Under the pieces are notes generated by a model. That model made no database searches, was not told where the DNA came from, and saw nothing but the letters and a program-made list of their open reading frames with translations. Both the position numbers and the translations under genes were made by a program. Shown here piece by piece: positions 1-8,023 of a DNA stretch of 32,566 bases. This stretch comes from Planctomycetota bacterium (GTDB lineage Bacteria > Planctomycetota > Phycisphaerae > WQYP01). Numbering within the stretch: the stretch's first letter is position 1; each line of letters starts with the position of its first letter. The stretch spans positions 1-32,566 of the forward strand of contig JAJYZY010000006.1 in the NCBI GenBank assembly GCA_021799715.1. The letters run 5' to 3'.

Positions 1-379
1 GCCGTTAAAACGAGCAATATACGCCATTTTCACGCCCGTTGGCGGAAAAGCTGCGACCGGCATGCCCGGACACACGGGAAAACTCAAATCGTCATATATG
101 ATTGTCTATATATGATTTCGCCCTGATGGATTTGAGCATGATGAACATTGGGTTTGACTTTTTTAGCCCTTTGGTTAATAGTATTGCCATGAAGAACGTC
201 TTGTCATGCAGCTTGCCTGTATCAACCGGTGGTGACTATCGGTTTTGGTTTTATTATTTTACCGGCGATGTTCGGCGGGCGGGATGATCTTTGTGCCAAC
301 ATATGGAATCGATCATAAAAGCCCGCAAAACGCGGGCTTTTTTATTGCCCGGCGGGTGATTTAAATGAAGGAGTATCAG
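1..379. other. Intergenic region at left edge
   Basis: I see no convincing gene in this stretch. A leftward ATG at 27-25 opens nine codons (MAYIARFNG) that run off the window edge; it may be the start of a neighbouring gene but is too short to judge. Positions 90-115 hold an AT-rich stretch with TATATGATT repeated. A weak promoter-like pair (TTGACT at 154-159, TAGTAT at 179-184, spacer 19) precedes the terminator at 318-343, so a short untranslated transcript is possible. The open frame at 102-287 has no ribosome-binding site and an unconvincing composition. Confidence 0.5.
318..343 (+). terminator. Rho-independent terminator
   Basis: A 9-bp perfect stem (AAAGCCCGC at 318-326 with GCGGGCTTT at 332-340) encloses a 5-base loop and is followed by a T run. 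The stem is preceded by A residues, so it could also work leftward. It insulates the aroF locus from whatever lies to the left. Confidence 0.85.
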
Positions 380-502
380 ATGAACCAGCGGCTTATGCAC
401 AACGTGGATCGTGCGGTGGCGCAATCGCTTGCCGCCCTGGCGTTATCAAACGGAATTCTCGGTGAACTTTCCGGTTTTCCGGAGCATCGTTGGCGATTTT
501 AA
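380..502 (+). CDS. Small ORF (40 aa) upstream of DAHP synthase, possible leader peptide
   Basis: A 40-codon frame starts at an ATG with a good Shine-Dalgarno (AAGGAG at 368-373, 6-base spacing) and begins just after the terminator at 318-343, so it may be the first frame of the aroF transcript. I recognise no family. The peptide has an Ala/Leu-rich middle and ends in SGFPEHRWRF, with aromatic residues at 33, 38 and 40. Its last codons overlap one small hairpin (TCCGG-TTTT-CCGGA at 470-483), and a second follows the stop (TTCCGG/CCGGAA at 508-525). These share CCGG arms and could pair alternatively. A translated leader is an attractive inference given that the next gene makes aromatic precursors, but no run of Phe, Tyr or Trp codons is present. 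It could instead be an unrelated small protein or a degraded gene. Confidence 0.4.
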   Translation: MNQRLMHNVDRAVAQSLAALALSNGILGELSGFPEHRWRF

Positions 503-602
503 GTTAATTCCGGAAACTGCCGGAAATGAAAATGCCGGGGATTCGGACGAAAAGCGGTTGAGGTTTTATGCGGCGCAAAAGCGTCCGCGATTGGAGTGAA
601 AA

Positions 603-1625
603 ATGATTGTTGTATTCGAACAGGGCGCGGACAAATCGCGGGTGGATCATGTGGTAGCGCTGATACGGGAAATGGGCCTGCGCGAGCACGTTATTGTCGG
701 CACGGAACGTACCGTTGTGGCGTGCATCGGCGATGAACGAAAAATGGATATTGACCGCGTTGAAAATGTGCCGGGCGTGGAAAAAGTCATGCCGGTGCTG
801 GCACCTTATAAAATGGCATCGCGCGAAGTTAAAAAAGAGCGCTCGGTCGTGGCATTGGGCGGCACTCTCGGTGCCGCTGCCGGCGGAAAAAAAATCGCGT
901 TGATAGCCGGTCCCTGCTCGGTGGAGGACCGTGTGAAATTGCTGGAAGTTGCCCATGCCGTAAAAGAAGCGGGTGCCACCGCCCTGCGCGGCGGGGCGTT
1001 TAAGCCGCGCACCAGTCCCTACGCTTTCCAGGGCATGGGGGAAAAGGGCTTGGAAATCCTGGCCGAGGCTCGCACGCAAACCGGACTGGCCGTGGTAACG
1101 GAAGTCATGTCCATTGAACAAGTGCCGCTGGTTGCACGGTATGCGGACGTGTTTCAGGTCGGGGCCAGAAACATGCAGAATTATAATCTGCTCTGGGCGG
1201 TGGGGGAGCAGAAAAAGCCGGTGTTGCTCAAACGTGGTCTAAGTGCCACGCTGGAAGAGTTTATGCTGGCCGCGGAATATGTCATGTCGCGCGGCAACAG
1301 CGATGTTATTCTCTGCGAACGGGGCATCCGCACCTTTGAATCCTACTGCCGCAACACACTGCCGCTGGCGATTGTTCCGGAAGTGCATCGCATCAGCCAT
1401 CTGCCGATTGTCGTTGATCCGTCCCAGGGCACGGGCCATGCACATCTGGTTCCGGACATGTGCCGCGCCGCCGTTGCCTGTGGTGCCGATGGCCTTATTA
1501 TTGAATGCCACAGCGACCCCGAGCACGCATTAACCGATGGCGCACAATCGATCACACCCGATGGCTTGAAATCGTTGATGGTTTCCCTGAAAAAAATTGC
1601 CACCGCCGTGGATCGGGAAATCTGA
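603..1625 (+). CDS. aroF: 3-deoxy-7-phosphoheptulonate (DAHP) synthase, type I-beta
   Basis: Condenses phosphoenolpyruvate with erythrose 4-phosphate to DAHP, the first step of the shikimate pathway, in the cytoplasm. The 340-residue length fits the class with an N-terminal ferredoxin-like regulatory domain (about residues 1-70) followed by a TIM barrel, as in the Thermotoga and Bacillus-like enzymes. Recognisable motifs in order are [58 protein letters not shown] and [15 protein letters not shown], which carry the substrate and metal ligands of the family. The start has GGAG at 593-596, 6 bases upstream. In this class the N-terminal domain mediates feedback inhibition by aromatic amino acids; that is family knowledge, not visible here. 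A small ORF with paired hairpins lies just upstream. The symbol aroF is used for many bacterial members; others call it aroA or aroG. Confidence 0.95.
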   Translation: MIVVFEQGADKSRVDHVVALIREMGLREHVIVGTERTVVACIGDERKMDIDRVENVPGVEKVMPVLAPYKMASREVKKERSVVALGGTLGAAAGGKKIALIAGPCSVEDRVKLLEVAHAVKEAGATALRGGAFKPRTSPYAFQGMGEKGLEILAEARTQTGLAVVTEVMSIEQVPLVARYADVFQVGARNMQNYNLLWAVGEQKKPVLLKRGLSATLEEFMLAAEYVMSRGNSDVILCERGIRTFESYCRNTLPLAIVPEVHRISHLPIVVDPSQGTGHAHLVPDMCRAAVACGADGLIIECHSDPEHALTDGAQSITPDGLKSLMVSLKKIATAVDREI

Positions 1626-1729
1626 TCGTCGCGCGCCCGGCGGCATGATGGCGCGGATTGCCGCGCGGGGTTGGCATTAACCGCGTTGCGGTGAAAAGGT
1701 GTACTTGAACCAGTCAATGTCAACAAAGC

Positions 1730-1755
1730 CCGCCTCGGCTTGGTCGTGGAGGCGG
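1730..1755. terminator. Weak hairpin between convergent genes
   Basis: CCGCCTC (1730-1736) pairs with GAGGCGG (1749-1755) across a 12-base loop, in the gap between the convergent ends of aroF and the half-size ketosynthase gene. T-richness is poor on both sides, so termination here is only a possibility. Confidence 0.3.
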
Positions 1756-1760
1756 AAAAG

Positions 1761-2531
1761 TTAAATTTGTGCCAGCTTCAGCGTACAACGCTGGCCATGG
1801 CGCGACGCTTGCGTCACATTCACCGGGGAGCGATTCGTTGCGGTTATGGCGGAGAAGATCGTTGTAAAATCGGTTTCATCAGTCCTCGCTGCGGTTTGGT
1901 CCATCGACGGAATATTCGTCTCGATGGCCGCGTGGGTGATTTCCGCCCAGATATTCAGATCGTGGAAGGTGCCGCGCGCGGCCATAAGGCATAAAACGGT
2001 GCGGCAAATCGGGGCGGCGGAGCAATTGGACGGACCGGTTAATAGAAAATCAAATGAACCGGCTACGGCGGTTGAAATTCTGCCGGTTGCAATCCAATGA
2101 TACGCCCGGATGATTGCAATCATCGCCGGCGCATCGGATTCGGCATACGTAATCAATGGGCCTCGTATGCCGAAAGCGATGGATAGTTCGGCCGGCAGCG
2201 TGCTTGGTAGCGTGCGACGAAATGCAGCCGGACTGGCGAATTTGCCGCCATCCTCCCGTCGCGATTGCTGAAATATCCGATCGTCTTCCAGACAGCCATA
2301 GCGCGTGCCGATGAAAAGTCCCATGTTTTCCCGCTGTTGCATGGGAACATCCCGTAACAGCAAAGCGGCAAGCCCATGGGCTTGCGTGGAAATCATATTG
2401 CTTTCCCGGCCTTCCAATGGAGTTGGATCGGAAAGTTGTGGCGCTGGAACGTCAATGGGATGTTTGCCGGCGCAATAAATCGGGCCTGTGCCATCGCGTG
2501 CCAACATAGCATGTACATATATGGAAGTCAT
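1761..2531 (-). CDS. Half-size ketosynthase-like protein (chain-length-factor-like, no catalytic Cys)
   Basis: A 256-residue protein resembling only the N-terminal half of a beta-ketoacyl-ACP synthase, as in the Ketoacyl-synt_2 type proteins found in aryl-polyene clusters. The stretch AIIRAYHWIATGRIS...AVAGSFD (from about residue 138) aligns without gaps to AIIEAAMIIQAGEAM...VVCGAD of the ketosynthase encoded just upstream. In that alignment the catalytic Cys is replaced by Asp133 (context YAESDAP), and there are no HGTGT or second-His motifs, so it should not condense on its own. It is probably a non-catalytic partner of the adjacent ketosynthase; that is inference. I chose the ATG at 2531, 4 bases after the ketosynthase stop. 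An ATG at 2579 would overlap the upstream gene by 44 bases. Translation is probably coupled. Confidence 0.75.
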   Translation of the reverse strand: MTSIYVHAMLARDGTGPIYCAGKHPIDVPAPQLSDPTPLEGRESNMISTQAHGLAALLLRDVPMQQRENMGLFIGTRYGCLEDDRIFQQSRREDGGKFASPAAFRRTLPSTLPAELSIAFGIRGPLITYAESDAPAMIAIIRAYHWIATGRISTAVAGSFDFLLTGPSNCSAAPICRTVLCLMAARGTFHDLNIWAEITHAAIETNIPSMDQTAARTDETDFTTIFSAITATNRSPVNVTQASRHGQRCTLKLAQI

Positions 2532-2535
2532 TATT

Positions 2536-3642
2536 TTATTGCCCCGCGCCCGCATCCATGCCGCACATAATAACGGCATTCAAGCCGCCAAAACCGCTTG
2601 CCGTCTTCACAATCCGCTTTAGAGGCCGGGCGGCCGGGGCGTTGTGAACAAAATTCAGCTCCGGCCATTGCGGATTTTCCAGGCCGGTAATTGCCGGCAC
2701 CACCTGCTTGTGCAGCATCCACGCCACCATCGCGGTTTCTATGACTCCGCTGGCGCCAAGCGTATGGCCCAGAAGCCCTTTGATGCCGGTCAAGCATGGA
2801 TAGTGGTTAAATATTGTACGCATTGCCAGTGCCTCCATCGCATCGTTGTAGGCGGTTCCGGTGCCGTGCAGAACCACCGCGTCAATGCTGCTTGCCTCAA
2901 CGCCGGAAATCGCGGATTTTAATGCCCGCATCAGGCCCGAGGCCTCTTTATCCGGCGCGGTAAGATGGGCCGCATCACCGGCAATTCCCCAGCCTTCCAG
3001 CTCAACACTTGGTCCGGCGTCGGCGGGCGAAACAATGTCGCCGCGCGTCACCAGACACGCTGCCGCCGCGGATCCCAACACCAGTCCGTCACGTTGCCGA
3101 TCAAAAGGACGGCAACCGCTTTTTGTTATTGCTTTTAGCGCGTTGAAACCATCGCGAATAAACCCATCGGCAATGTCGGCACCGCACACGACCATCCGCA
3201 TCGCCTCTCCGGCTTGTATTATCATGGCCGCTTCGATAATTGCCGTCAGCCCGGAACTGCATGCGGTGGAGACGAGCAGGTGTGGTCCGCCTAAGGCATA
3301 TCGCGTCTTAACTATCTGCAACTGTTCCGACAGCAATGGTGGAGGCTTTGAGTTTAACTGATCGCCAGCTCCGTTTAGCCAGTTTTCCACCGGCCGCATA
3401 TCCCCTTTGGTGGTCGCCAGAATCAATCCGCACCCTTTACGCTCTTGCAGAGGTGGCAATGCCGGTGTGATCGCCTGATTTATCAATGTATGCCACAAAT
3501 TAACATCGCATGGAGCCTCGGACTGTACCCCAGGCACCTTACCGGAAAGCCATGCCTGGAAAATATCTTCCACCGTGGCATGTCGTGCGGTAGCTGCGCC
3601 AAAACGGGAGAGACGAATTGTTGGGTATTGCCGGATGGTCAT
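2536..3642 (-). CDS. Beta-ketoacyl-ACP synthase (FabF/KAS II-like)
   Basis: Catalyses decarboxylative condensation of malonyl-ACP with an acyl chain. The 368-residue protein keeps the full triad: Cys128 in STACSSG, His259 in LHGTGT and His293 in IKGLLGH; the C terminus has the ASGFGGLN glycine motif. The ND after HGTGT and the genomic partners suggest a secondary-metabolite or special-lipid ketosynthase rather than the housekeeping FabF. The start is set at the ATG for MTIRQYP; the frame stays open further upstream but that stretch is Arg-rich, lacks domain similarity and would overlap the divergent acyltransferase. The gene heads a leftward pair with the half-size ketosynthase-like gene and diverges from the acyltransferase/dehydratase/ACP operon, probably sharing a control region at 3643-3760. 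Confidence 0.88.
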   Translation of the reverse strand: MTIRQYPTIRLSRFGAATARHATVEDIFQAWLSGKVPGVQSEAPCDVNLWHTLINQAITPALPPLQERKGCGLILATTKGDMRPVENWLNGAGDQLNSKPPPLLSEQLQIVKTRYALGGPHLLVSTACSSGLTAIIEAAMIIQAGEAMRMVVCGADIADGFIRDGFNALKAITKSGCRPFDRQRDGLVLGSAAAACLVTRGDIVSPADAGPSVELEGWGIAGDAAHLTAPDKEASGLMRALKSAISGVEASSIDAVVLHGTGTAYNDAMEALAMRTIFNHYPCLTGIKGLLGHTLGASGVIETAMVAWMLHKQVVPAITGLENPQWPELNFVHNAPAARPLKRIVKTASGFGGLNAVIMCGMDAGAGQ

Positions 3643-3760
3643 CGCCCATAAGTGTAATTGATTTGTTAGGATTCGTCGCCGCACGTAAAATCTAAAATCG
3701 CGTCGGGACAGATTCCTGGTGCGGTTGGTGGAAGAACCGTTCGTGGTATGGTGCGGCAAC

Positions 3761-4636
3761 ATGGCCGGGAATATTGAAACTCCAGTGGCAGAATCGGTTC
3801 CGCGTCGGGCGGTGACCCTGCGCGTGGTTTTGCGAACCACTCAGGTGTTGTCCTGGTTTGCTTTTTATCTCTTTATATTAACGATTATTTTGGGGCCATT
3901 TCTCTGGGTTTGGTGCCGACTTTTCGACCCGCAGCGACGCAGTGTGCGTAAATTCGTACGCATGTTTTACCGTCAAGGCATGCGCGGCTACTGCGGTAAA
4001 AATATGCGGATCAAGGATTTTAACTGGTCGGCAATTTCCGGCCCTTGCATCTTAATCGCCAATCACCAGTCCGCGATCGACATTCTCCTGATGTTTCAAC
4101 TTCCGCCCGACGGACTATGCTGGTCCAAAGATTGGCCGTTTCACCAGCCGTTGCTGGGGTGGTTGATGTCGCTAAGCGGACATTTGCATGTTGAGCAGCC
4201 CGATATTTTGGATCGGGCCATGGACGCTTTGCGACAGGGACAAAGTTTATACGTATTTCCCGAAGGCACACGATCGCGATCTTTAAAACTCGGACGCTTC
4301 CATGAAGGAGCATTTCTTCTGGCTTGCGCGGCGAATGTGCCGGTTGTCCCCGTCGCAATTCACGGCAGCGGTGATTGCATGCCTCCGGGACAAATAGCGG
4401 TATTTGATGTGCCGCTGCTGGTTGAACCTCTCGGCATTTTATATCCGGATACTGCCGTTGCGCATCCGCAGCGCGAACTCAGACGTCGCGTACGCGACAT
4501 GATCGTTGCGGCATTGGCCCGCGGCCCCAATCATACCGAACAAGATCGTGCGGAACTGGCCGGAATCTCCGGACCTGCAGGTGACCCGGCGGCGAAGCCT
4601 GAATTCGGCACGACGGGAGAAAATTGCCGTGGCTGA
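3761..4636 (+). CDS. PlsC-type 1-acylglycerol-3-phosphate acyltransferase family protein
   Basis: A membrane-associated lysophospholipid acyltransferase of the PlsC family (291 residues). A hydrophobic segment at about 29-51 anchors the N terminus. The catalytic motif NHQSAID (His102, Asp107) and the FPEGTRSR motif (from about residue 166) that binds glycerol phosphate are both intact. The family transfers acyl chains from ACP or CoA to a hydroxyl. In aryl-polyene-like clusters such enzymes are thought to place the finished chain on a lipid head group. It begins a rightward operon; the next gene overlaps its stop by 8 bases. The start is uncertain: a GTG at 3719 in the same frame would add 14 residues, and neither has a clear Shine-Dalgarno. 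The C-terminal 35 residues are polar and likely disordered. Confidence 0.85.
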   Translation: MAGNIETPVAESVPRRAVTLRVVLRTTQVLSWFAFYLFILTIILGPFLWVWCRLFDPQRRSVRKFVRMFYRQGMRGYCGKNMRIKDFNWSAISGPCILIANHQSAIDILLMFQLPPDGLCWSKDWPFHQPLLGWLMSLSGHLHVEQPDILDRAMDALRQGQSLYVFPEGTRSRSLKLGRFHEGAFLLACAANVPVVPVAIHGSGDCMPPGQIAVFDVPLLVEPLGILYPDTAVAHPQRELRRRVRDMIVAALARGPNHTEQDRAELAGISGPAGDPAAKPEFGTTGENCRG

Positions 4637-5054
4637 AAATCTTGCCGGTAATATTCCGCACACAGGCCCCATGCGCTGGCTTGATTTTGTGTATTCCCAG
4701 CCGGATGGGTGGATTATCGGGCAACAACGCATCGAAACGGATCACCCATTTCTTATGCATGGCCAATTGCCGCCTTCCGCATTGATCGAATATATCGCGC
4801 AAACCGCCGCGGCGGGCGGAGCCGGCATGCGTGCCGGAATTGCCACAGATTGCCCTGTTTCGGGTATGTTGATGGCCCTGCGCGATGTCCGATTTTTTGC
4901 CGCGGCTCGCGCAGGGGATATGCTGGTTGTGCGTGTGCGTGTGACGCATCGCATGGGTAATATGTTCCGATGTGACGGCCAAGCGTATTGCCGCGACGCC
5001 TTGATCTGTGAAGGCTGTTTTTCATTTATCATTCACAGCGGTGTGAAACTTTAG
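4629..5054 (+). CDS. ApeP-like hotdog-fold 3-hydroxyacyl-ACP dehydratase
   Basis: A 141-residue single hotdog domain. The pattern IPHTGPMRWLD near the N terminus, then PFLMHGQLPPSALIEYIAQTAA, then GMLMALRDVRFF and GDMLVVRV matches the ApeP family of aryl-polyene clusters, related to FabA/FabZ. His44 and Glu54 are the likely dehydratase pair. It should remove water from 3-hydroxyacyl chains carried on the ACP encoded next. The start is a GTG at 4629 with GGGAG at 4615-4619; it overlaps the acyltransferase stop by 8 bases, which suggests translational coupling. An upstream ATG at 4506 would overlap that gene by 131 bases and adds a stretch without family similarity, so I rejected it. Confidence 0.8.
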   Translation: MAENLAGNIPHTGPMRWLDFVYSQPDGWIIGQQRIETDHPFLMHGQLPPSALIEYIAQTAAAGGAGMRAGIATDCPVSGMLMALRDVRFFAAARAGDMLVVRVRVTHRMGNMFRCDGQAYCRDALICEGCFSFIIHSGVKL

Positions 5055-5064
5055 TGGAGTATTC

Positions 5065-5337
5065 ATGACCCCAACCGAGCGGAAGCTTATTAACGTACTG
5101 AAAGATGGCCTGAAATTACGCCTGGATATCGCCTTGATTCAACCTGATACCGTGATATTTGGGAAAAATGGCCTGGGTTTGGATTCCGTGGATGTACTGG
5201 AAATAGCTGTTCTGGTCGACAAGCATTTTGGCGTGCAGTTGCAGGATCAGAATGATGAGGTGCGCACGGCTCTGGGCAGCATCGCATCTTTGGCAAACTA
5301 TATTGACCGCCACAGTTCGCCGGGGGAGCAGGCCTGA
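5065..5337 (+). CDS. Acyl carrier protein
   Basis: A 90-residue acyl carrier protein. The phosphopantetheine attachment site is Ser41 in GLGLDSVDVLEI, with the usual acidic helix II (VLEIAVLVDKHFG) that docks partner enzymes. The sequence departs from housekeeping AcpP (DSLD..E is replaced by DSVDVLE), and the gene sits between two dehydratases, so it is probably dedicated to this cluster's product. GGAG at 5056-5059 lies 5 bases before the ATG, and only 10 bases separate it from the preceding stop. Confidence 0.93.
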   Translation: MTPTERKLINVLKDGLKLRLDIALIQPDTVIFGKNGLGLDSVDVLEIAVLVDKHFGVQLQDQNDEVRTALGSIASLANYIDRHSSPGEQA

Positions 5338-5350
5338 GGAGAATCACACA

Positions 5351-5758
5351 TTGGAACCCGAAAAATATATTTTTGCCATCGGTTCCCGTGCCCAGATCCT
5401 GCCCCCCAAAAGCGTCTTGATTTCCGGCCGGATCGGCGCGATTGCCACGCAGGCCCGGTTCCCGGCTGACCATACCGGCTTTCAGGGGCACTTTCCTGAC
5501 AATGCGCTGTTGCCTGGATTTTTACACATTGAACTGGTGCTGGATATACTGCGGCACTATTTCCCTAGTGTTGAACTTGCCGCAGTGCAAATCGCTAAAT
5601 TCATCGTTCCGGTTCTCCCGGAACAGCTTCTGGATGTCAGGATCAATATTGAAATGGATGCAATGGTCACGGCCCAGGTTCACGTTGCCTCCACAGTGGT
5701 TTCCGTATTGGAATTGCGGGTATCCGGTGTGGTTTGCGGGACGGACCAGAAATCGTAA
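5351..5758 (+). CDS. FabZ/ApeI-like hotdog dehydratase
   Basis: A 135-residue hotdog-fold protein carrying the FabA/FabZ active-site segment: DHTGFQGHFPDNALLPGF with His47, followed by HIELVLD with Glu61. It probably dehydrates 3-hydroxyacyl-ACP and is the second such enzyme in this operon. The start is inferred to be TTG at 5351, preceded by GAGGAG at 5336-5341 (9-base spacing) directly at the ACP stop. A longer frame from an ATG at 5228 would overlap the ACP gene by 110 bases and shows no family similarity. The 3' end overlaps the convergent LpxL-like gene by 79 bases, so the two transcripts would be antisense to each other there. Confidence 0.82.
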   Translation: MEPEKYIFAIGSRAQILPPKSVLISGRIGAIATQARFPADHTGFQGHFPDNALLPGFLHIELVLDILRHYFPSVELAAVQIAKFIVPVLPEQLLDVRINIEMDAMVTAQVHVASTVVSVLELRVSGVVCGTDQKS

Positions 5759-6666
5759 AAGTTCCCCCACTGATACGGGTATTCCCTTAGGAGTTTTTCA
5801 AGGTCAGCGGCATAATCCTTTGCCGCTTGTTGAATCAATTCTTCGCGTGACAGGCCCCCCTGCGGGTCATAACAGCGGGGTTCTGAAACAAACATGCGGT
5901 ATTGGCGGGCGCTTTGGCGGAGCGTAAAAGCGGTCACCACCGCCGCGTTGCCCGCCACGGCCGCCGTAAATGGTCCGGCTGGCAGGCTGACGGTATCCCC
6001 TAACAACCGTACTTGAACTGTCCGCCCGCCCATTGCCCGATCCGCTCGTATGCCCACATATTGCCGCTTTCGCAGGGCGGCCATGATCTGCAAGCCCGCG
6101 GCCAAAGGGTCGGTGGAATTGATAAACTTCATGCCCTCCAGCATTTTCCATTGATCGTGATGGAACTTTTCCGTGCTGTCGCTGAAGTCCCGGTACATGA
6201 CAAAGTGCATTTTCCCCGGTTCCACGTATGTCCGTAACCAGGGCGCGGCGATTTCCAGGGCACCGAAGTGCGCGGTGAGAATCAAAAGCCCGCGATCAAG
6301 CTCCAAGGCTCGCTTCAGTCGGTCGCGGTGATCTGACTTGACGGTTATTCCGGCGTCCGCGGCGGAAAGCGCGACGCTCCGATCCAGCAGAAGCACGCCA
6401 AACATCCTTAGTTGCTGATAACTGTGCCAACAGAGTCGCCAACTGCCGTGAACGGCTTTCACGCGACTTAGAAATTCCATGCTGGCCCGCCTTGCGGGCT
6501 TATTTACCAACCAAAATCCGGCGGCGACAATTGCCACAACAAGATAGCCCAATGCGGGCAATCGCCGGCCCAGAAAGAGCATAAACATATTGCCCCGATA
6601 TCCGAAGCGATGTTTCGCTCGAATGGTTGGTTTGGCAGATTCAGGCACCGGAGTGTTTATCATCAT
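5680..6666 (-). CDS. LpxL/HtrB-like lipid A (lauroyl) acyltransferase family protein
   Basis: An inner-membrane acyltransferase of the LpxL/HtrB family, which uses acyl-ACP to add secondary acyl chains to lipid A or similar lipids. There is a hydrophobic N-terminal segment (about 38-54), the catalytic H-x4-E motif in TAHFGALE (His133, Glu138), and later RADRAMGG and VRLLGDTVSLPAGP, typical of the family. At about 328 residues the length is normal. It converges on the fatty-acid/ACP operon and overlaps its last gene, so it may place chains made by that cluster; this is inference from position. The start is uncertain: two adjacent ATG codons at 6666 and 6663 fit best, while the frame stays open to 6870 into the ftsY promoter region. 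Together with kdsB it points to an LPS-bearing outer membrane. Confidence 0.8.
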   Translation of the reverse strand: MMINTPVPESAKPTIRAKHRFGYRGNMFMLFLGRRLPALGYLVVAIVAAGFWLVNKPARRASMEFLSRVKAVHGSWRLCWHSYQQLRMFGVLLLDRSVALSAADAGITVKSDHRDRLKRALELDRGLLILTAHFGALEIAAPWLRTYVEPGKMHFVMYRDFSDSTEKFHHDQWKMLEGMKFINSTDPLAAGLQIMAALRKRQYVGIRADRAMGGRTVQVRLLGDTVSLPAGPFTAAVAGNAAVVTAFTLRQSARQYRMFVSEPRCYDPQGGLSREELIQQAAKDYAADLEKLLREYPYQWGNFYDFWSVPQTTPDTRNSNTETTVEAT

Positions 6667-6834
6667 GGCAGTGTAACATACCATTGGCCGCACGCGACAG
6701 CCCGCAATACGGGTCGCTTGTGATACCCGCCCGGCGGTTATGGCCATGTAGGCAAAATTCCGCCGGCACTGGCGATTTCCAATCATAACCGTTACAAAAG
6801 GTGGTGAGGAATTCATTGGTATTGGTAAAGAATC

Positions 6835-7779
6835 ATGGCATTTGAATTTATAAAGAAGGCACTGGGGCAAAGCGTTGAAAAATTACGCACTGGCTTAAGC
6901 CGCACGCGCGATGCGCTGGTCGGGTCTTTGCGCACGCTTTTAACTGGTCGTAAGCTCGATCAACAACTGCTGGATGAGCTGCGGCAGCGGCTGATTACCG
7001 CGGACCTCGGTGTGGTGGCCACGGATCATATCATGACGGAATTAAATACGGCCTGGAAACAGGGTCGCGTGCAATCCGGTGATGAAGTATTGGCCTTTCT
7101 GAAAGAGGATATGCGGGCCTATTGGCCAGTGGAATCACGGTCGCTGAAGATGGCATCGTCCGGCCCCACGGTCATTCTGGTAACAGGTATCAACGGCGCG
7201 GGCAAAACCACCAGTATTGCCAAGCTGGGGCAATATCTGAAAAATCAGAATAAAACCGTCATGGTAGCCGCGTGTGATACGTTCCGCGCTGCTGCGGTTG
7301 ATCAGTTGTCGATCTGGGCCGGCCGTATCGGCGTGGAGATTGTCAAACATCAAATGGGCAGCGATCCGGCGGCGGTGGCGTTTGACGCCTGTAATGCGGC
7401 GGTGGCTCGCAAAGTCGATGTGCTGATTATTGACACGGCCGGCCGCCTGCATACGCAGGACCATTTAATGCGGGAACTGCAAAAAATTCGCCGTGTGATC
7501 CAGAAAATTATTCCCGCGGCCCCCCATGAATCACTGCTGGTTCTGGATGCCACCATCGGCCAGAACGCCATCAGACAGGCCGAAGAATTCACAAAATCAG
7601 TCGAATTAACCGGCATATTTTTAGCCAAGCTTGACGGCACCGCGAAAGGCGGCATCGTCGTGGCCATTCGTCGGCAGTTAAATCTGCCGGTGAAATTTGT
7701 CGGCCTAGGTGAAACGCCCGATGATATCGCCCCATTTAATCCGGACGAATTTGTGGAAGCTCTTTTCGCCACGCAGTAA
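6835..7779 (+). CDS. ftsY: Signal recognition particle receptor FtsY
   Basis: The SRP receptor GTPase that docks ribosome-SRP complexes at the inner membrane for co-translational insertion. The 314-residue protein has the four-helix N domain (about 15-95) and the G domain with the P loop GINGAGKTT (118-126), the insertion-box region with DTFRAAAVDQL, DTAGRLHTQ, and the TKLDGT-equivalent AKLDGTAKGG near the C terminus. It lacks the long acidic A domain of the E. coli protein, as many bacteria do. It is apparently monocistronic, divergent from the LpxL-like gene and followed by a 325-base gap. Confidence 0.97.
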   Translation: MAFEFIKKALGQSVEKLRTGLSRTRDALVGSLRTLLTGRKLDQQLLDELRQRLITADLGVVATDHIMTELNTAWKQGRVQSGDEVLAFLKEDMRAYWPVESRSLKMASSGPTVILVTGINGAGKTTSIAKLGQYLKNQNKTVMVAACDTFRAAAVDQLSIWAGRIGVEIVKHQMGSDPAAVAFDACNAAVARKVDVLIIDTAGRLHTQDHLMRELQKIRRVIQKIIPAAPHESLLVLDATIGQNAIRQAEEFTKSVELTGIFLAKLDGTAKGGIVVAIRRQLNLPVKFVGLGETPDDIAPFNPDEFVEALFATQ

Positions 7780-8023
7780 TACCAATCGCACATTGGATGG
7801 GATGTTTCTTATCGGTTAAATCCGCCGTGGAACGCCTCGCTGCTGGCTTTGCCGCGCCCTTGGCATATTAACGAACGGTAGGGGTGATAAGCCGGCCCAT
7901 TTTTAGCACTTATTTCTGCCTATGCGTTAAGCGGAAGGTTAAATCGGTTAAATATATACTATTGTGTTATAATTGCATTTTTATAGGCCCAATATGGGCT
8001 TAAGAAAAATTCTGAGATTCTAC

